Assembly: GCF_012396315.1 (NCBI RefSeq)
Contig: NZ_JAAXPF010000001.1
Location: 124,001 to 188,000 of the forward strand
Source: Corynebacterium mucifaciens
GTDB lineage: Bacteria; Actinomycetota; Actinomycetes; Mycobacteriales; Mycobacteriaceae
Length of the DNA stretch: 64,000 nucleotides
Direction: 5' to 3'
Position 1 is the first letter of the stretch. Each line of letters starts with the position of its first letter. This document shows positions 37,203 to 46,554 of the stretch, in pieces. The notes below the pieces were generated by a model. It was not told the DNA's origin, searched no databases, and was given only the letters and a program-made list of their open reading frames with translations. The translations under genes and the position numbers were made by a program.

Positions 37203-37877
37203 ATGACCGAACACAGCGCCCGTAAAGCCCCCACTTTGAGGGACGCTCTGGTCGGGTGCGCGTCGCTGGTGGTGGCCGACGGGTTGCTCATCGCGCAAGC
37301 GTTCGCGCTGCTGCGCCTCGAAGTCCCGCGCGCGGTGTTGCTCACGCTCTTCCCGTTGTTGATTCTCGTGGCGCTGGCAGTGCCCACCATTATCTTGCTG
37401 CGCTACCTCAAGCGGCGCGGGATCCCCCTTGGGTTTGACCGGCTGGGTGCGAAGGGGTGGCACTTGCTGTGGGAGTTCCCAGTCGCAGTACTGTTCGCGG
37501 GTGCCGGGGCCGCGCTCATCGGCCCGCTGCTCGGGCTAGAGCCAGCGGCGGAGACGGCGTCCAACGACGGCTCCAACCTCGGCGTCGTTCTCACCCTTAT
37601 TGCCTACCTCGCGGTGGGGCCGTTCCTTGAGGAGATCGTGTTTCGGCGCCTCGTGATGGGCTACCTGGACACGGTCGCCCCCGCTGCCGTGAGCGTCATC
37701 GGCAGCGCGATTCTGTTCGGTCTCGCGCACATCGCCCCGCCGGCGATGCTGTATACGGGACTCATGGGCATAGCCCTGGCACTTTCAACTCGCTGGCATA
37801 AGTCGTTGTGGGCCGGGCTCATTTTGCACTTTTGCAACAACCTGCTCGTGCAGGTTGTCGTTGTGGGCGCGATTTAG
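37203..37877 (+). CDS. CPBP family intramembrane protease
   Basis: A 224-aa membrane protein with about 7 helices and all CPBP motifs: [17 protein letters not shown] (EExxxR), [13 protein letters not shown] (FxxxH) and [16 protein letters not shown] (HxxxN). This one is predicted active, unlike the copy at 15053. ATG 37203 follows GAGGAGACGA. Its stop overlaps the convergent glpX stop. Substrate unknown; family members process prenylated peptides or bacteriocins. Confidence 0.85.
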   Translation: MTEHSARKAPTLRDALVGCASLVVADGLLIAQAFALLRLEVPRAVLLTLFPLLILVALAVPTIILLRYLKRRGIPLGFDRLGAKGWHLLWEFPVAVLFAGAGAALIGPLLGLEPAAETASNDGSNLGVVLTLIAYLAVGPFLEEIVFRRLVMGYLDTVAPAAVSVIGSAILFGLAHIAPPAMLYTGLMGIALALSTRWHKSLWAGLILHFCNNLLVQVVVVGAI

Positions 37878-38884
37878 TCGTTCGGGTCGGAGTAGTCCAC
37901 CACTGAGTAGTCCTGCAGCTTCGCCAGCTGGTGCTGGGATTCCACGAAGCGCACGGTGCCGGACTTGGAGCGCATGACCAGCGAGCGGGTGGTCGCGCCC
38001 GACTTGCGGTAGGTCACGCCGCGCAGCATGTCGCCGTTGGTCACGCCGGTGGCGGCGAAGTAGCAGTTGTCGGACGTGACAAGGTCGTTGATGCCCAGCA
38101 CGCGGTCGAGATCGTGGCCGGCCGCCAGCACCTTCTCGCGCTCCCGGTCGTCCTGCGGGGCGAGCATGCCCTGGATCTCACCGCCGAGGCACTTCAGCGC
38201 GCACGCCGTGACGACGCCCTCCGGGGTGCCGCCGATACCCATAGCAATGTCGATGGAGCTGACATCCCGCGCAGCTGCGATGGCCCCGGCGACGTCGCCG
38301 TCCATGATGAAACGAACCTTGGCGCCAGCGTCACGGATGTCGTCCACAAGCTGGTTGTGGCGCGGGCGGTCGAGCACCACCACGGTCACGTCCGAGGTGC
38401 GGATGCCCTTCGCCTTCGCCACGGCCTCGATGTTCGCGGCGACCGGGGCGGTGATGTCGATGGTGCCGGCGGCTTCCGGGCCCACGGCGATCTTGTTCAT
38501 GTAAAAGGCATCCTGGGGGTTGAACATGGAGCCCCGGTCGGCTGCCGCGATTACGGAGATCGCGTTCGGGCGGCCCTCAGCCATGAGGCGGGTGCCGTCG
38601 ACCGGGTCCACCGCGAGATCCACCGCCGCGCCTTGGCCGTTGCCCACTCGCTCGCCGTTGAACAGCATCGGGGCCTCGTCCTTTTCGCCCTCACCGATGA
38701 CGATCACGCCGTCCATTTCCACCGAGTTGATCATCTTGCGCATCGCGTTGACTGCCGCGCCATCGCCCTCGTTCTTCTGGCCGCGTCCCACCCAGCGGCC
38801 GGAGGCCAGTGCGGCGGCCTCGGTGACGCGCACCAGCTCCATGGCGAGGTTGCGGTCGGGGTAAAGGTCAGACGGTGCAGTCAT
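37874..38884 (-). CDS. glpX: Class II fructose-1,6-bisphosphatase
   Basis: A 336-aa gluconeogenic phosphatase, the only FBPase type in corynebacteria. Typical blocks: [40 protein letters not shown] (metal site), [20 protein letters not shown] and [23 protein letters not shown] 38884 is preceded by AGGAGGATC. Stops of glpX and the CPBP gene overlap. Confidence 0.96.
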   Translation of the reverse strand: MTAPSDLYPDRNLAMELVRVTEAAALASGRWVGRGQKNEGDGAAVNAMRKMINSVEMDGVIVIGEGEKDEAPMLFNGERVGNGQGAAVDLAVDPVDGTRLMAEGRPNAISVIAAADRGSMFNPQDAFYMNKIAVGPEAAGTIDITAPVAANIEAVAKAKGIRTSDVTVVVLDRPRHNQLVDDIRDAGAKVRFIMDGDVAGAIAAARDVSSIDIAMGIGGTPEGVVTACALKCLGGEIQGMLAPQDDREREKVLAAGHDLDRVLGINDLVTSDNCYFAATGVTNGDMLRGVTYRKSGATTRSLVMRSKSGTVRFVESQHQLAKLQDYSVVDYSDPND

Positions 38885-39004
38885 CGAAGAAGATCCTCCT
38901 GTGGCGATAAAAATGACCCCCCTATTGTGTCACTTCCGCTGCGCAAAGAGGTTGATATTTCCACCTTTTAAGGGGGAGGGGCCCTGCGTGCAATACTGAA
39001 GCGC

Positions 39005-39583
39005 GTGGCAAGCGATAAGAAACCCCGCATTTTCCAGGACGGACGAGACATTGCGATCAACGCCGTCCTCATCGTCGTGCTGATGCTAGTGGCAGTCGGC
39101 GCCACCGGGCTGTGCTCCTTCAACCCCGGCGCACCCGAGCAGGGGCCGGTGCAGGAAGTGGACGCGGAAACCTTCCTCGATCTGGAGTCCCGCGCGGTGG
39201 ACTTTCCGGTGCGTTACCCGGAGATGCCGGAGGGGTGGATCACCAACTCGGCGCGCCGCTCTATGCTCGCCGGCCAGCCCGCGCCAGTGGTGGGTTGGGT
39301 GACACCGGACCGGGGCTTTATCCAGCTCACCCAGACGGGGCTTGACGCCGAGGCTGCCATCGAGAACGCGGATTCGAAGCCTCGCACGCTGGATCGCACC
39401 GTCGACGTGGACGGGCACCCGGTTGAAGTGTTCGCCTCCGAGGAGCAGGACGTGCGGGATTTATGGGTGGTCGATGCAGGCGACGCCCGGTTCGTCCTCA
39501 CGGGTGCCGGTGAAGACCGGGAGTTCGAGGAATTGATCGCTACCGCGCTCGCTACTGCTCCGATTCAGCACCCTGACCAGTAG
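39005..39583 (+). CDS. DUF4245 membrane-anchored protein
   Basis: A 192-aa protein with one N-terminal membrane helix (residues about 19-38, [20 protein letters not shown]) and an external domain: [39 protein letters not shown] and [20 protein letters not shown]. This fits DUF4245, often next to glpX in actinobacteria. The GTG start (39005) lies 7 bases after AATACT, so the mRNA may be leaderless. Its last 32 bases overlap xseB on the other strand. Confidence 0.82.
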   Translation: MASDKKPRIFQDGRDIAINAVLIVVLMLVAVGATGLCSFNPGAPEQGPVQEVDAETFLDLESRAVDFPVRYPEMPEGWITNSARRSMLAGQPAPVVGWVTPDRGFIQLTQTGLDAEAAIENADSKPRTLDRTVDVDGHPVEVFASEEQDVRDLWVVDAGDARFVLTGAGEDREFEELIATALATAPIQHPDQ

Positions 39584-39836
39584 CGGCGGTGCCCTGCCGG
39601 GAGCTGATGGCGTCTTCGACGCGGCGCGAAGCGCCGTCCAAAAGCACCTCGCACCGCTTAGCCAGCGCCTCGCCGCGTTCCCAGTATTTCAGCGATTCAT
39701 CGAGGCTCATCTGCCCCAGCTCGAGGATCTTCACGGTTTCAACGAGCTCGTCGCGCGCCTGCTCGTAGGAGAGGGTGGATGGGTCCGGCAATGCGTTCTC
39801 GTTGGCCTGGCCGGATCCGAAAGTGTTTTCGCTCAT
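39552..39836 (-). CDS. xseB: Exodeoxyribonuclease VII small subunit
   Basis: A 94-aa helical subunit: [40 protein letters not shown] and [16 protein letters not shown] are the XseB signature (LexxVxxLExGxxxLeesL). It forms the nuclease with XseA, encoded 11 bases upstream. The start is ATG 39836. Confidence 0.94.
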   Translation of the reverse strand: MSENTFGSGQANENALPDPSTLSYEQARDELVETVKILELGQMSLDESLKYWERGEALAKRCEVLLDGASRRVEDAISSRQGTAATGQGAESEQ

Positions 39837-39847
39837 GTGGGCTTTCC

Positions 39848-41113
39848 TTAATCTGCTTGCGTGGTGGACATGGCGGCGGCGGTGATGGAGCCGTCGCTGA
39901 CGCGGATGCGCAGCTGCGACCCGGGCGGGGTTTGATCGATGGAGGTCACAACTTCGGGCTCGGAACCGTCGCGGGGCAACACCTGCACCACCGCGTAGCC
40001 GCGGGCTAGCGTTGCCGACGGGCCGAGGGCGGACACCTGGGCGCGCAACCCGCGGACGTGCTGTGACTCGCGCTGGAGGAGGTGGGAAATATCGCGCCGG
40101 ATCGAAACCGCGGCGCGGTCCACCTCCTCGCGGTGGCGATTGATGGCCATCATCGGGTCCGCGAGCGACGGGCGCGAGCGCAACGACGCCAGGGCATCGC
40201 GCTCCCTGCGGACCCACCCGCGCAGGGCGGCGGCCATCCGGCCCCGGGCTTCGTCGATAAGCATCCGCTCCTGCGCAACGTCGGGGACAGCGCGCTTGGC
40301 GGCGTCGGTGGGGGTTGCGGCGCGGACATCGGCGACGTTGTCCAGCACTGGGTTGTCCGGCTCGTGGCCGATGGCGGAGATGACAGGGGTGCGGGCATCC
40401 GCGACGGCGCGCTGCAGCGCTTCCTCTGAAAACGGCAGCAGATCCTCCACCGAGCCGCCGCCGCGGGCGATGATGATCACGTCGACATCCGGGTCCGCGT
40501 CGAGCTCCCCGAGGGCCTCGATGACCGCGGGGACGGTGGTTGGGCCTTGGACCGGGGTGTTGATGATCTCGAACTGCACCTCCGGCCAGCGCCCCTGCGC
40601 CACCGTGACGACGTCGCGCTCTGCGGCGGAACCTCGGCCGGTAATCAGTCCCACCTTGGTGGGCAGGTAGGGAAGCGGCTGCTTCCGAGCCGGATCGAAC
40701 AACCCCTCGGACGCGAGTTGCTTGCGCAGGGCCTCGATGCGGGCCAGCAACTCGCCCGCGCCAACGTGCCTAATCTCCGACACCCGCATGGAAAACGTGC
40801 CGCGGCCGGGGTAGAAGGACGGTTTGCCGAGGACGACAACGCGGTCACCGTCCTTGAGCGGCACCTGCATCCCGGTAAGCAGCGACGTCTCTGCGGTGAG
40901 TTGAACGCTGGCCTGCTCCTGCGTGTCGCGCAACGTGAGGTAGGAGAACCTCCACGAGGGCTTCGTGTTGACCTGGGTGAGCTGGCCTTCAATCCAGAGC
41001 CACCCGAGGCGATCAATCCAGCCCTTCACCGAGGTGTTGAGCTTGGACACCGACCACGGAGACTCCGGCGAACTCTTGGACGGCGCGTTGCGCGAATCCG
41101 ATGCTTCCGCCAC
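39848..41113 (-). CDS. xseA: Exodeoxyribonuclease VII large subunit
   Basis: A 421-aa catalytic subunit degrading single-stranded DNA. N-terminal OB fold ([30 protein letters not shown]), then [57 protein letters not shown] and [13 protein letters not shown]. The usual active-site motif GHETDxT reads GHEPDNP here, close to other corynebacteria. The GTG start follows AAAGGAGCGCAC. A coiled-coil C-terminus binds XseB. Confidence 0.95.
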   Translation of the reverse strand: MAEASDSRNAPSKSSPESPWSVSKLNTSVKGWIDRLGWLWIEGQLTQVNTKPSWRFSYLTLRDTQEQASVQLTAETSLLTGMQVPLKDGDRVVVLGKPSFYPGRGTFSMRVSEIRHVGAGELLARIEALRKQLASEGLFDPARKQPLPYLPTKVGLITGRGSAAERDVVTVAQGRWPEVQFEIINTPVQGPTTVPAVIEALGELDADPDVDVIIIARGGGSVEDLLPFSEEALQRAVADARTPVISAIGHEPDNPVLDNVADVRAATPTDAAKRAVPDVAQERMLIDEARGRMAAALRGWVRRERDALASLRSRPSLADPMMAINRHREEVDRAAVSIRRDISHLLQRESQHVRGLRAQVSALGPSATLARGYAVVQVLPRDGSEPEVVTSIDQTPPGSQLRIRVSDGSITAAAMSTTQAD

Positions 41114-41227
41114 CGTGCGCTCCTTTCTTCGACCCGTTGTGCTGACCCGTTTGCCACAGCAACGTTACCTGGCGGGCCGACATCGCCCGCCTATTGTTTT
41201 TGACGCTGATTGGTTAGTGTTGGTTCC

Positions 41228-42205
41228 ATGACAGATCAGGGTAAAAAAGTCCTCCTCGCATCCCCCCGCGGTTACTGCGCCGGCGTCGACCGCGCGGTGG
41301 AGACGGTAGAGAAGGCCCTGGAAAAATACGGCGCCCCTGTGTACGTGCGTAAGGAGATTGTGCACAACAAGTACGTCGTTGAAACGCTACAGGAGCGTGG
41401 CGTGATCTTCGTCGACGAAACCGATGAAGTGCCGGAAGGCGCGCACCTTGTCTTCTCCGCTCACGGCGTCTCGCCGGCGGTGCGCGAATCCGCCGCGCAG
41501 CGCAACTTGCTCACACTGGACGCGTCGTGCCCCCTGGTCACCAAGGTGCACAACGAGGCACGGCGTTTCGCGCGCGACGGCTACCACATCCTGCTTGTCG
41601 GCCACCAGGGCCATGAAGAGGTCGAGGGCACCGCCGGCGAGGCCCCGGAGATCACCCACCTCGTTGACGGTGTCGACGGCGTCGACCGCCTGCCTGACTT
41701 CCCCGAAGATCAAAAACTCGTGTGGCTGTCCCAGACCACGTTGTCGGTGGACGAGACCATGATGATTGTGGACAAGCTCCACGAGCGGTACCCGAATCTG
41801 GAAAACCCGCCGAGCGACGACATCTGCTACGCCACCCAAAACCGCCAAGCGGCGGTGAAAGAGATCGCCCCTCGGTGCGACTTGGTCATTGTTGTTGGCT
41901 CTAAGAACTCGTCGAACTCCCGCCGCCTCGTCGAGGTTGCGCTAGAGGCCGGGACCCCGGCGTCGTACTTGGTGGATTACGCCTCGCAGATCGAGGACGC
42001 CTGGTTTGAGGGCGTGGAAACCGTGGGTGTGTCCTCCGGCGCTTCCGTGCCGGAAATTCTGGTGAAGGAACTGATGGAAGAACTCGCGCGCCGCGGCTAC
42101 ACGGACGTGGAGGAAGTGACCACCACGGTCGAGACCATTACCTTTGCCCTCCCGCGCGACCTGCGCCTGCCGCGCCGCAACAACCCGGCGGTGGCGCAAG
42201 GCTAG
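41228..42205 (+). CDS. ispH: 4-hydroxy-3-methylbut-2-enyl diphosphate reductase
   Basis: A 325-aa iron-sulfur enzyme, last step of the MEP isoprenoid pathway. The three cluster cysteines are in [31 protein letters not shown] and [30 protein letters not shown] and [17 protein letters not shown] (substrate binding) complete the picture. ATG 41228 gives the family-typical [15 protein letters not shown] start. Confidence 0.96.
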   Translation: MTDQGKKVLLASPRGYCAGVDRAVETVEKALEKYGAPVYVRKEIVHNKYVVETLQERGVIFVDETDEVPEGAHLVFSAHGVSPAVRESAAQRNLLTLDASCPLVTKVHNEARRFARDGYHILLVGHQGHEEVEGTAGEAPEITHLVDGVDGVDRLPDFPEDQKLVWLSQTTLSVDETMMIVDKLHERYPNLENPPSDDICYATQNRQAAVKEIAPRCDLVIVVGSKNSSNSRRLVEVALEAGTPASYLVDYASQIEDAWFEGVETVGVSSGASVPEILVKELMEELARRGYTDVEEVTTTVETITFALPRDLRLPRRNNPAVAQG

Positions 42206-42853
42206 TTAGCCCTTGTAGAGGTCCTCGCCGAGCCGGTCCGTAATTCTGGAGGAGCCGGTTCGCGGGGGCCTTTTGGTCGTGCGCTCAGAATCGGCGCGTC
42301 GCAGCAGCTCCTGCACGGAAACAGACGCGGCGCGCTCCCGTGCACGCTGGCCTTCAGCGTTGGTGCGGCGGTTGCTGCGGTGCACCCTGGCGCGCTCCGC
42401 GGATTCGCGCCTGCGCAGTTGCGCGTTGTACCGCTTGATCAGCCCGATACGCACCGAGGCAATAACCAACGAACCGAGCGTCACCGCGAATAACAGCGGG
42501 AACATTTCGGTCACCGGGTAAAACACCAACAAGAGAGCGGCCTTGCCGGACGCGCTCCCGGCGGCGATATCCCCGCGTGCCATCACCCAGCCTGTGAAGA
42601 GGACGGCGCCAACGAACAAGATCGGTGCGCTGGCGACACTGAGAAAGAGCCCTTTCGGGTTGACCAGGGTCACCACGGCAATCACCGCGACGGCGTACAG
42701 CGTGAGAAACGGCCAGCCGATGAGCGCGGTCGAGAGGGAGATAAGCGCTCCCGTGAACAGCGCCGCGAAGATGATGCTGATGCCGGATCCCGTGGGCAAC
42801 CCGACAAAGGTTGCGGACGGGGAGGGTGAATTCCGGCTCGAGACGTGCGACAC
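42206..42853 (-). CDS. DUF6542-type membrane protein
   Basis: A 215-aa protein with four N-terminal membrane segments (residues about 18-125) and a long basic cytoplasmic tail rich in Arg (NAQLRRRESAERARVHRSNR). This layout, and the place between ispH and rmuC, matches the DUF6542 family of corynebacteria. The GTG start is at 42853. The stop abuts the ispH stop. The function is unknown. Confidence 0.7.
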   Translation of the reverse strand: MSHVSSRNSPSPSATFVGLPTGSGISIIFAALFTGALISLSTALIGWPFLTLYAVAVIAVVTLVNPKGLFLSVASAPILFVGAVLFTGWVMARGDIAAGSASGKAALLLVFYPVTEMFPLLFAVTLGSLVIASVRIGLIKRYNAQLRRRESAERARVHRSNRRTNAEGQRARERAASVSVQELLRRADSERTTKRPPRTGSSRITDRLGEDLYKG

Positions 42854-42864
42854 GCCAGACGAGT

Positions 42865-43914
42865 TTACCCGTCGGTCTCCCCGGCAGCGTGGCGGGCACG
42901 CGTGGACACGGGTTTGAGTGCGGGCGCTACGCCGCGACGTGACGGCACCTGGGCCTCTTCCAGCCTGCGCGCGGTCACCATCACCCGCGAATCCATCGAT
43001 GCCAAGGTGGCGTTGTATGCCTCCACCGCCTTGTCCAGGGAGGCGCCGACCCGGTTGTAGTGTTCCGCCATGGTGGAAAGGCGCTGGTGCAGCTGCCCGC
43101 CTAGGCGTTGGATTTCCCGTGCGGCCTCGTCAAGCGAGGCATGCCGCCAGCCCAGTGCCACGGTGCGCAGCAGCGCGAACAAGGTGGTGGGCGTGGCGAC
43201 GACAACGTCGCGGGCGAAGGCGTAGTCCAGAAGCTCCGGGTCGGTGCTCAGGGCTGCGTCGAGAAATGGGTCTGCCGGTACGAAGAGCACCACAAACTCC
43301 GGGGTGGGTTGGAAGGCGTCGATGTACGACTTCGCCGACAGCGTGTCCACGTGGGCGCGCAGGAGGTGGGCGTGGCGCCGCATGAACGCCTGGCGCTCCT
43401 CGGGGTCCTCGGTCCCGATCGCGTCGAGATACGCCTGGAAGGGCACTTTGGCGTCGACGACGATGTTTCTGCCCTCGGTCAAACGGATGATCATGTCGGG
43501 GCGGACGTTGGCGTCGTCGATGCGCATGTGGGCCTGGGTGTCAAAGTCGACGTGTTCAAGCATGCCGCCGAGCTCCACCACCCGTTCAAGTTGCATCTCG
43601 CCCCAGCGGCCGCGCGTTTGCGGCGAGCGGAGCGCGGTGATGAGCTGATCGGTGCGGTCGCCCAGACGCGCGGAGGTTCTGCCAATCGCCTGTACCTGCC
43701 CGGCTAGCGACGACGCGGTCACCGCCTGCTGCTTGTCCATCGAGTCCAACTGGTCGCGCATGTCTTTCAACGCGCGCGCTACGGGCCGCAGGTCCTGCGG
43801 GGGAGCGGGTTCCGGCGTGGAACGCCGCAGCCAGGATGCCCCGGCGAAAGCACCCGCGATGAACCCGGCGAGCAGACCGGTGGAGAGGATGAGAAGCACG
43901 GTGGCGGTGGACAT
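42865..43914 (-). CDS. rmuC: DNA recombination protein RmuC
   Basis: A 349-aa protein with an N-terminal membrane helix, a short coiled coil, and the RmuC domain: RGRWGEMQLERVVELGGML, VRPDMIIRLTEGRNIVVDAK (PD-(D/E)XK-like fold), VDTLSAKSYIDAFQPTPEFV and ATPTTLFALLRTVALGWRH. RmuC is proposed to limit inversions at short inverted repeats. The start is ATG 43914. Confidence 0.93.
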   Translation of the reverse strand: MSTATVLLILSTGLLAGFIAGAFAGASWLRRSTPEPAPPQDLRPVARALKDMRDQLDSMDKQQAVTASSLAGQVQAIGRTSARLGDRTDQLITALRSPQTRGRWGEMQLERVVELGGMLEHVDFDTQAHMRIDDANVRPDMIIRLTEGRNIVVDAKVPFQAYLDAIGTEDPEERQAFMRRHAHLLRAHVDTLSAKSYIDAFQPTPEFVVLFVPADPFLDAALSTDPELLDYAFARDVVVATPTTLFALLRTVALGWRHASLDEAAREIQRLGGQLHQRLSTMAEHYNRVGASLDKAVEAYNATLASMDSRVMVTARRLEEAQVPSRRGVAPALKPVSTRARHAAGETDG

Positions 43915-43945
43915 GGCTGGCAGTCAACCACACCGCGACGGCACG

Positions 43946-45352
43946 CTACCGTTCGGGTTCGACCGTGTGTTCGCTTTGTGTCCGCTCGGCTGAGTGTGAC
44001 TGCGGGCTTGCTGCTGCCTTTCCGCGCAAGCGCCCGATGCGCTCAGTTGTCACACGCAGTTTCTTCAAACTCGTGGTGCCGAAGCGCTCGCGCTTCGCAT
44101 CATCCGCCTGGTCTTCGGGTGCGGGGGCGTTGACCCACTCGCGCTCGCCACGCCATTCCTCGCGCTTGTGCACGGATTCCGCCTCCACGATCTCGGCGAT
44201 AATCTCGCCCTCGTGGGTGGCAAGGTCGATGTCCTTAGCACCGATCTCGCCGGCGTTGATGCGCAGGATTTCCAGCGCGTAGCGGTACACCACTGCGATC
44301 ATCGCAGCGGTAGGCACCGCGAGGAAGCCGCCGATGAGGCCGAACAGGGCACCGCCGACGGTGACGGAGACCAGCACGATCACGGGGTGCAGGTTCATCG
44401 CGCGGGACTGCAGCAACGGCGAGAGCACGTTGCCCTCGAGCTGCTGCGTAGCCAGCACGATGCCCAGCACGATCAGGGCTTTGGTGAAGCCGAGGGTGAC
44501 CAACGCGATCAGGACCGCCAGGGCGCCCGCGACGACGGCGCCGACGATGGGGATGAACCCCGCCACAAAGGTGATCAGCGCAAGGGTAAACGCCATCGGC
44601 ACACCCACGATGGCGATACCGGTGCCGATGACAATCGCGTCCACCAGGGAGCACACCGCTTGCGCGCGGATGAAACCGGACAGGGTGTTCCAGGCCCGCG
44701 TGAGCAGCTCGGTGAGGTACAGGCCGGTGCGTCCGCCGGTTGCGCTGCGCAGCCACGGCAGGAACCTGTGGCCGTCCTTAAGAAAGAAGAAGGTCAGCAC
44801 AACCAGAACCATCAACGTCACGGACAGGCCCGCGGCGGTGTTGATGCCGGAGAACACGCCGCCGGCGATCGCGCCCGCCTGGTTTTGTATCCACAGCGTG
44901 ATCTCGTCAACGCCTTCGTTCAAGCTCTCGGGGTCCAAGTTCAGCGGCGGTCCCTGCGCCCAGAGCTGCAGCCGCTGCAAGCCCTCAAGCGCCTGGATGT
45001 ACAGCAGGCGGGTCTGGCCCACAAGGTTTGGCGCGATGATCATGATGAGCGCCGCGAGCACGCCGAAGAACAACAGCATCGTCAAGAAGGCCGCGAGGGC
45101 GGCGGGGACCTTGTGACGCCGCAGGGCAGCAGCGATGGGCGCGAGAACCGTGCACACGATGAGCGCGAGCACGACGGGAAGAATTCCCGCCCAGAACGCC
45201 CCGATGAGTTGGCCAACAGCGTACAAAAATACGGCGATGACCAGGATCCGCAGCGTGAACTTCGCTGATGATGCGAGCCAGTCGTTGAATACGACGTTGC
45301 GGTCAACTCGGTCCTCGTGGTCTTGGCCGGTTGTCTGGATCGGTTCGCTCAC
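43946..45352 (-). CDS. AI-2E family transporter-like membrane protein
   Basis: About 468 aa with 7-8 membrane segments. Family features: ILPVVLALIVCTVLAPIAAA, the FFFLKDGHRFLPWL loop, GFIPIVGAVVAGALAVLIAL and LEGNVLSPLLQSRAMNLHPV. The C-terminal 80 residues are charged and cytoplasmic. I place the start at GTG 45352 (MSEPIQTTG) over ATG 45376; an ACAATAGT box lies just upstream. The family name comes from E. coli TqsA, but most members have no proven AI-2 role, even though luxS is present elsewhere in this window. Confidence 0.85.
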   Translation of the reverse strand: MSEPIQTTGQDHEDRVDRNVVFNDWLASSAKFTLRILVIAVFLYAVGQLIGAFWAGILPVVLALIVCTVLAPIAAALRRHKVPAALAAFLTMLLFFGVLAALIMIIAPNLVGQTRLLYIQALEGLQRLQLWAQGPPLNLDPESLNEGVDEITLWIQNQAGAIAGGVFSGINTAAGLSVTLMVLVVLTFFFLKDGHRFLPWLRSATGGRTGLYLTELLTRAWNTLSGFIRAQAVCSLVDAIVIGTGIAIVGVPMAFTLALITFVAGFIPIVGAVVAGALAVLIALVTLGFTKALIVLGIVLATQQLEGNVLSPLLQSRAMNLHPVIVLVSVTVGGALFGLIGGFLAVPTAAMIAVVYRYALEILRINAGEIGAKDIDLATHEGEIIAEIVEAESVHKREEWRGEREWVNAPAPEDQADDAKRERFGTTSLKKLRVTTERIGRLRGKAAASPQSHSAERTQSEHTVEPER

Positions 45353-45446
45353 GCGGACTATTGTGCACCATCGCATATTGCTTTGCGACGGCCCACCTCA
45401 CGGCCCGCTCCGAATCGGGCGAAAGGGTCCGCTAGGATATTGCGTC

Positions 45447-46535
45447 GTGAGCCTTACTCTTGGAATTGTCGGTCTGCCCAACGTTGGCAAGTCCACCCTG
45501 TTTAACGCCCTGACGCGCAACGAGGTGCTTGCCGCGAACTACCCGTTCGCAACGATCGAGCCGAACGTCGGGCTGGTGGAGCTGCCGGATCCCCGCCTGG
45601 ACCGCCTGGCGGAAATCTTCGACTCGGAGCGCGTGCTGCCTGCGACCGTCTCGTTCGTTGATATCGCTGGCATTGTCAAGGGTGCATCCGAAGGCGAAGG
45701 CATGGGCAACGCCTTTCTTGCCAACATCCGTGAGGCCGACGCAATCTGCCAGGTCGTGCGCGCGTTCGCCGACGACAATGTCATCCACGTGGATGGCCAG
45801 GTCAATCCGTCCTCCGACATCGAGGTCATCAACACCGAGCTGATCCTCGCCGACCTGCAGACCATTGAGAAGGCCCTGCCGCGCCTAGAAAAAGACGGCC
45901 GCAAGGATAAGGACATCGCTGCGCAGGCTGCAGAGGCCAAGAAGGCGCAGGGCATCCTCGAAGATGGCCGTACGCTTTTCGCCGCATCGAAGTCCGGCGA
46001 GGTGGACCTTGCGTTGCTGCACCACTTGCACCTGATGACGGCCAAGCCGTTCCTCTATGTGTTCAACTCCGACGAAGACGTGCTCACCGACGGCGCGCGC
46101 AAGCAGGAGCTGCGCGACCTCGTCGCGCCCGCGGAGGCTGTGTTCCTGGATGCGCAGACCGAGACTGAGCTCCTTGAGCTTGACGACGAGGACGCGGCCG
46201 AGCTGCTCGCCGCCGTGGGCCAAGACGAGCCGGGTCTGCAGACCCTGGCGAAGGCCGGCTTTGACACCCTCGGCCTGCAGACCTACCTCACCGCCGGGCC
46301 CAAGGAAGCCCGCGCCTGGACGATCCGCAAGGGCGACACCGCCCCGAAGGCCGCCGGCGTGATCCACTCCGACTTTGAGAAGGGCTTTATCAAGGCGGAG
46401 ATCGTCGCGTTCGACGACTTGAATGAGCTCGGCTCGATGGCGGAGGCCCGTGCCCACGGCAAGGTGCGCCAAGAAGGCAAGGACTACGTCATGGCCGACG
46501 GCGACGTGGTGGAGTTTCGTTTCAATGTAACCTAA
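45447..46535 (+). CDS. ychF: Redox-regulated ATPase YchF (Obg-related)
   Basis: A 362-aa P-loop ATPase/GTPase of the Obg family. G1 GLPNVGKSTLFNAL (residues about 8-21), G3 VDIAGIVKGASEGEGMGNAF, an NxxE-like YVFNSDEDVL in place of NKxD, and the C-terminal TGS domain GFIKAEIVAFDDL to EFRFNV. Length is normal, so the insertion downstream did not truncate it. GTG 45447 lies 8 bases after TAGGAT. It is the last core gene before the island. Confidence 0.96.
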   Translation: MSLTLGIVGLPNVGKSTLFNALTRNEVLAANYPFATIEPNVGLVELPDPRLDRLAEIFDSERVLPATVSFVDIAGIVKGASEGEGMGNAFLANIREADAICQVVRAFADDNVIHVDGQVNPSSDIEVINTELILADLQTIEKALPRLEKDGRKDKDIAAQAAEAKKAQGILEDGRTLFAASKSGEVDLALLHHLHLMTAKPFLYVFNSDEDVLTDGARKQELRDLVAPAEAVFLDAQTETELLELDDEDAAELLAAVGQDEPGLQTLAKAGFDTLGLQTYLTAGPKEARAWTIRKGDTAPKAAGVIHSDFEKGFIKAEIVAFDDLNELGSMAEARAHGKVRQEGKDYVMADGDVVEFRFNVT

Positions 46536-46536
46536 A

Positions 46537-46554
46537 TGCGCTATGAATAGCGTA
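46537..46554. repeat. Inverted repeat at the ychF/recombinase junction, possible attachment half-site
   Basis: TGCGCTAT-GA-ATAGCGTA: CGCTAT and ATAGCG are perfectly complementary around GA. It starts 2 bases after the ychF stop and runs into the recombinase ATG. It could be part of an att site or an operator for the recombinase gene. Confidence 0.4.
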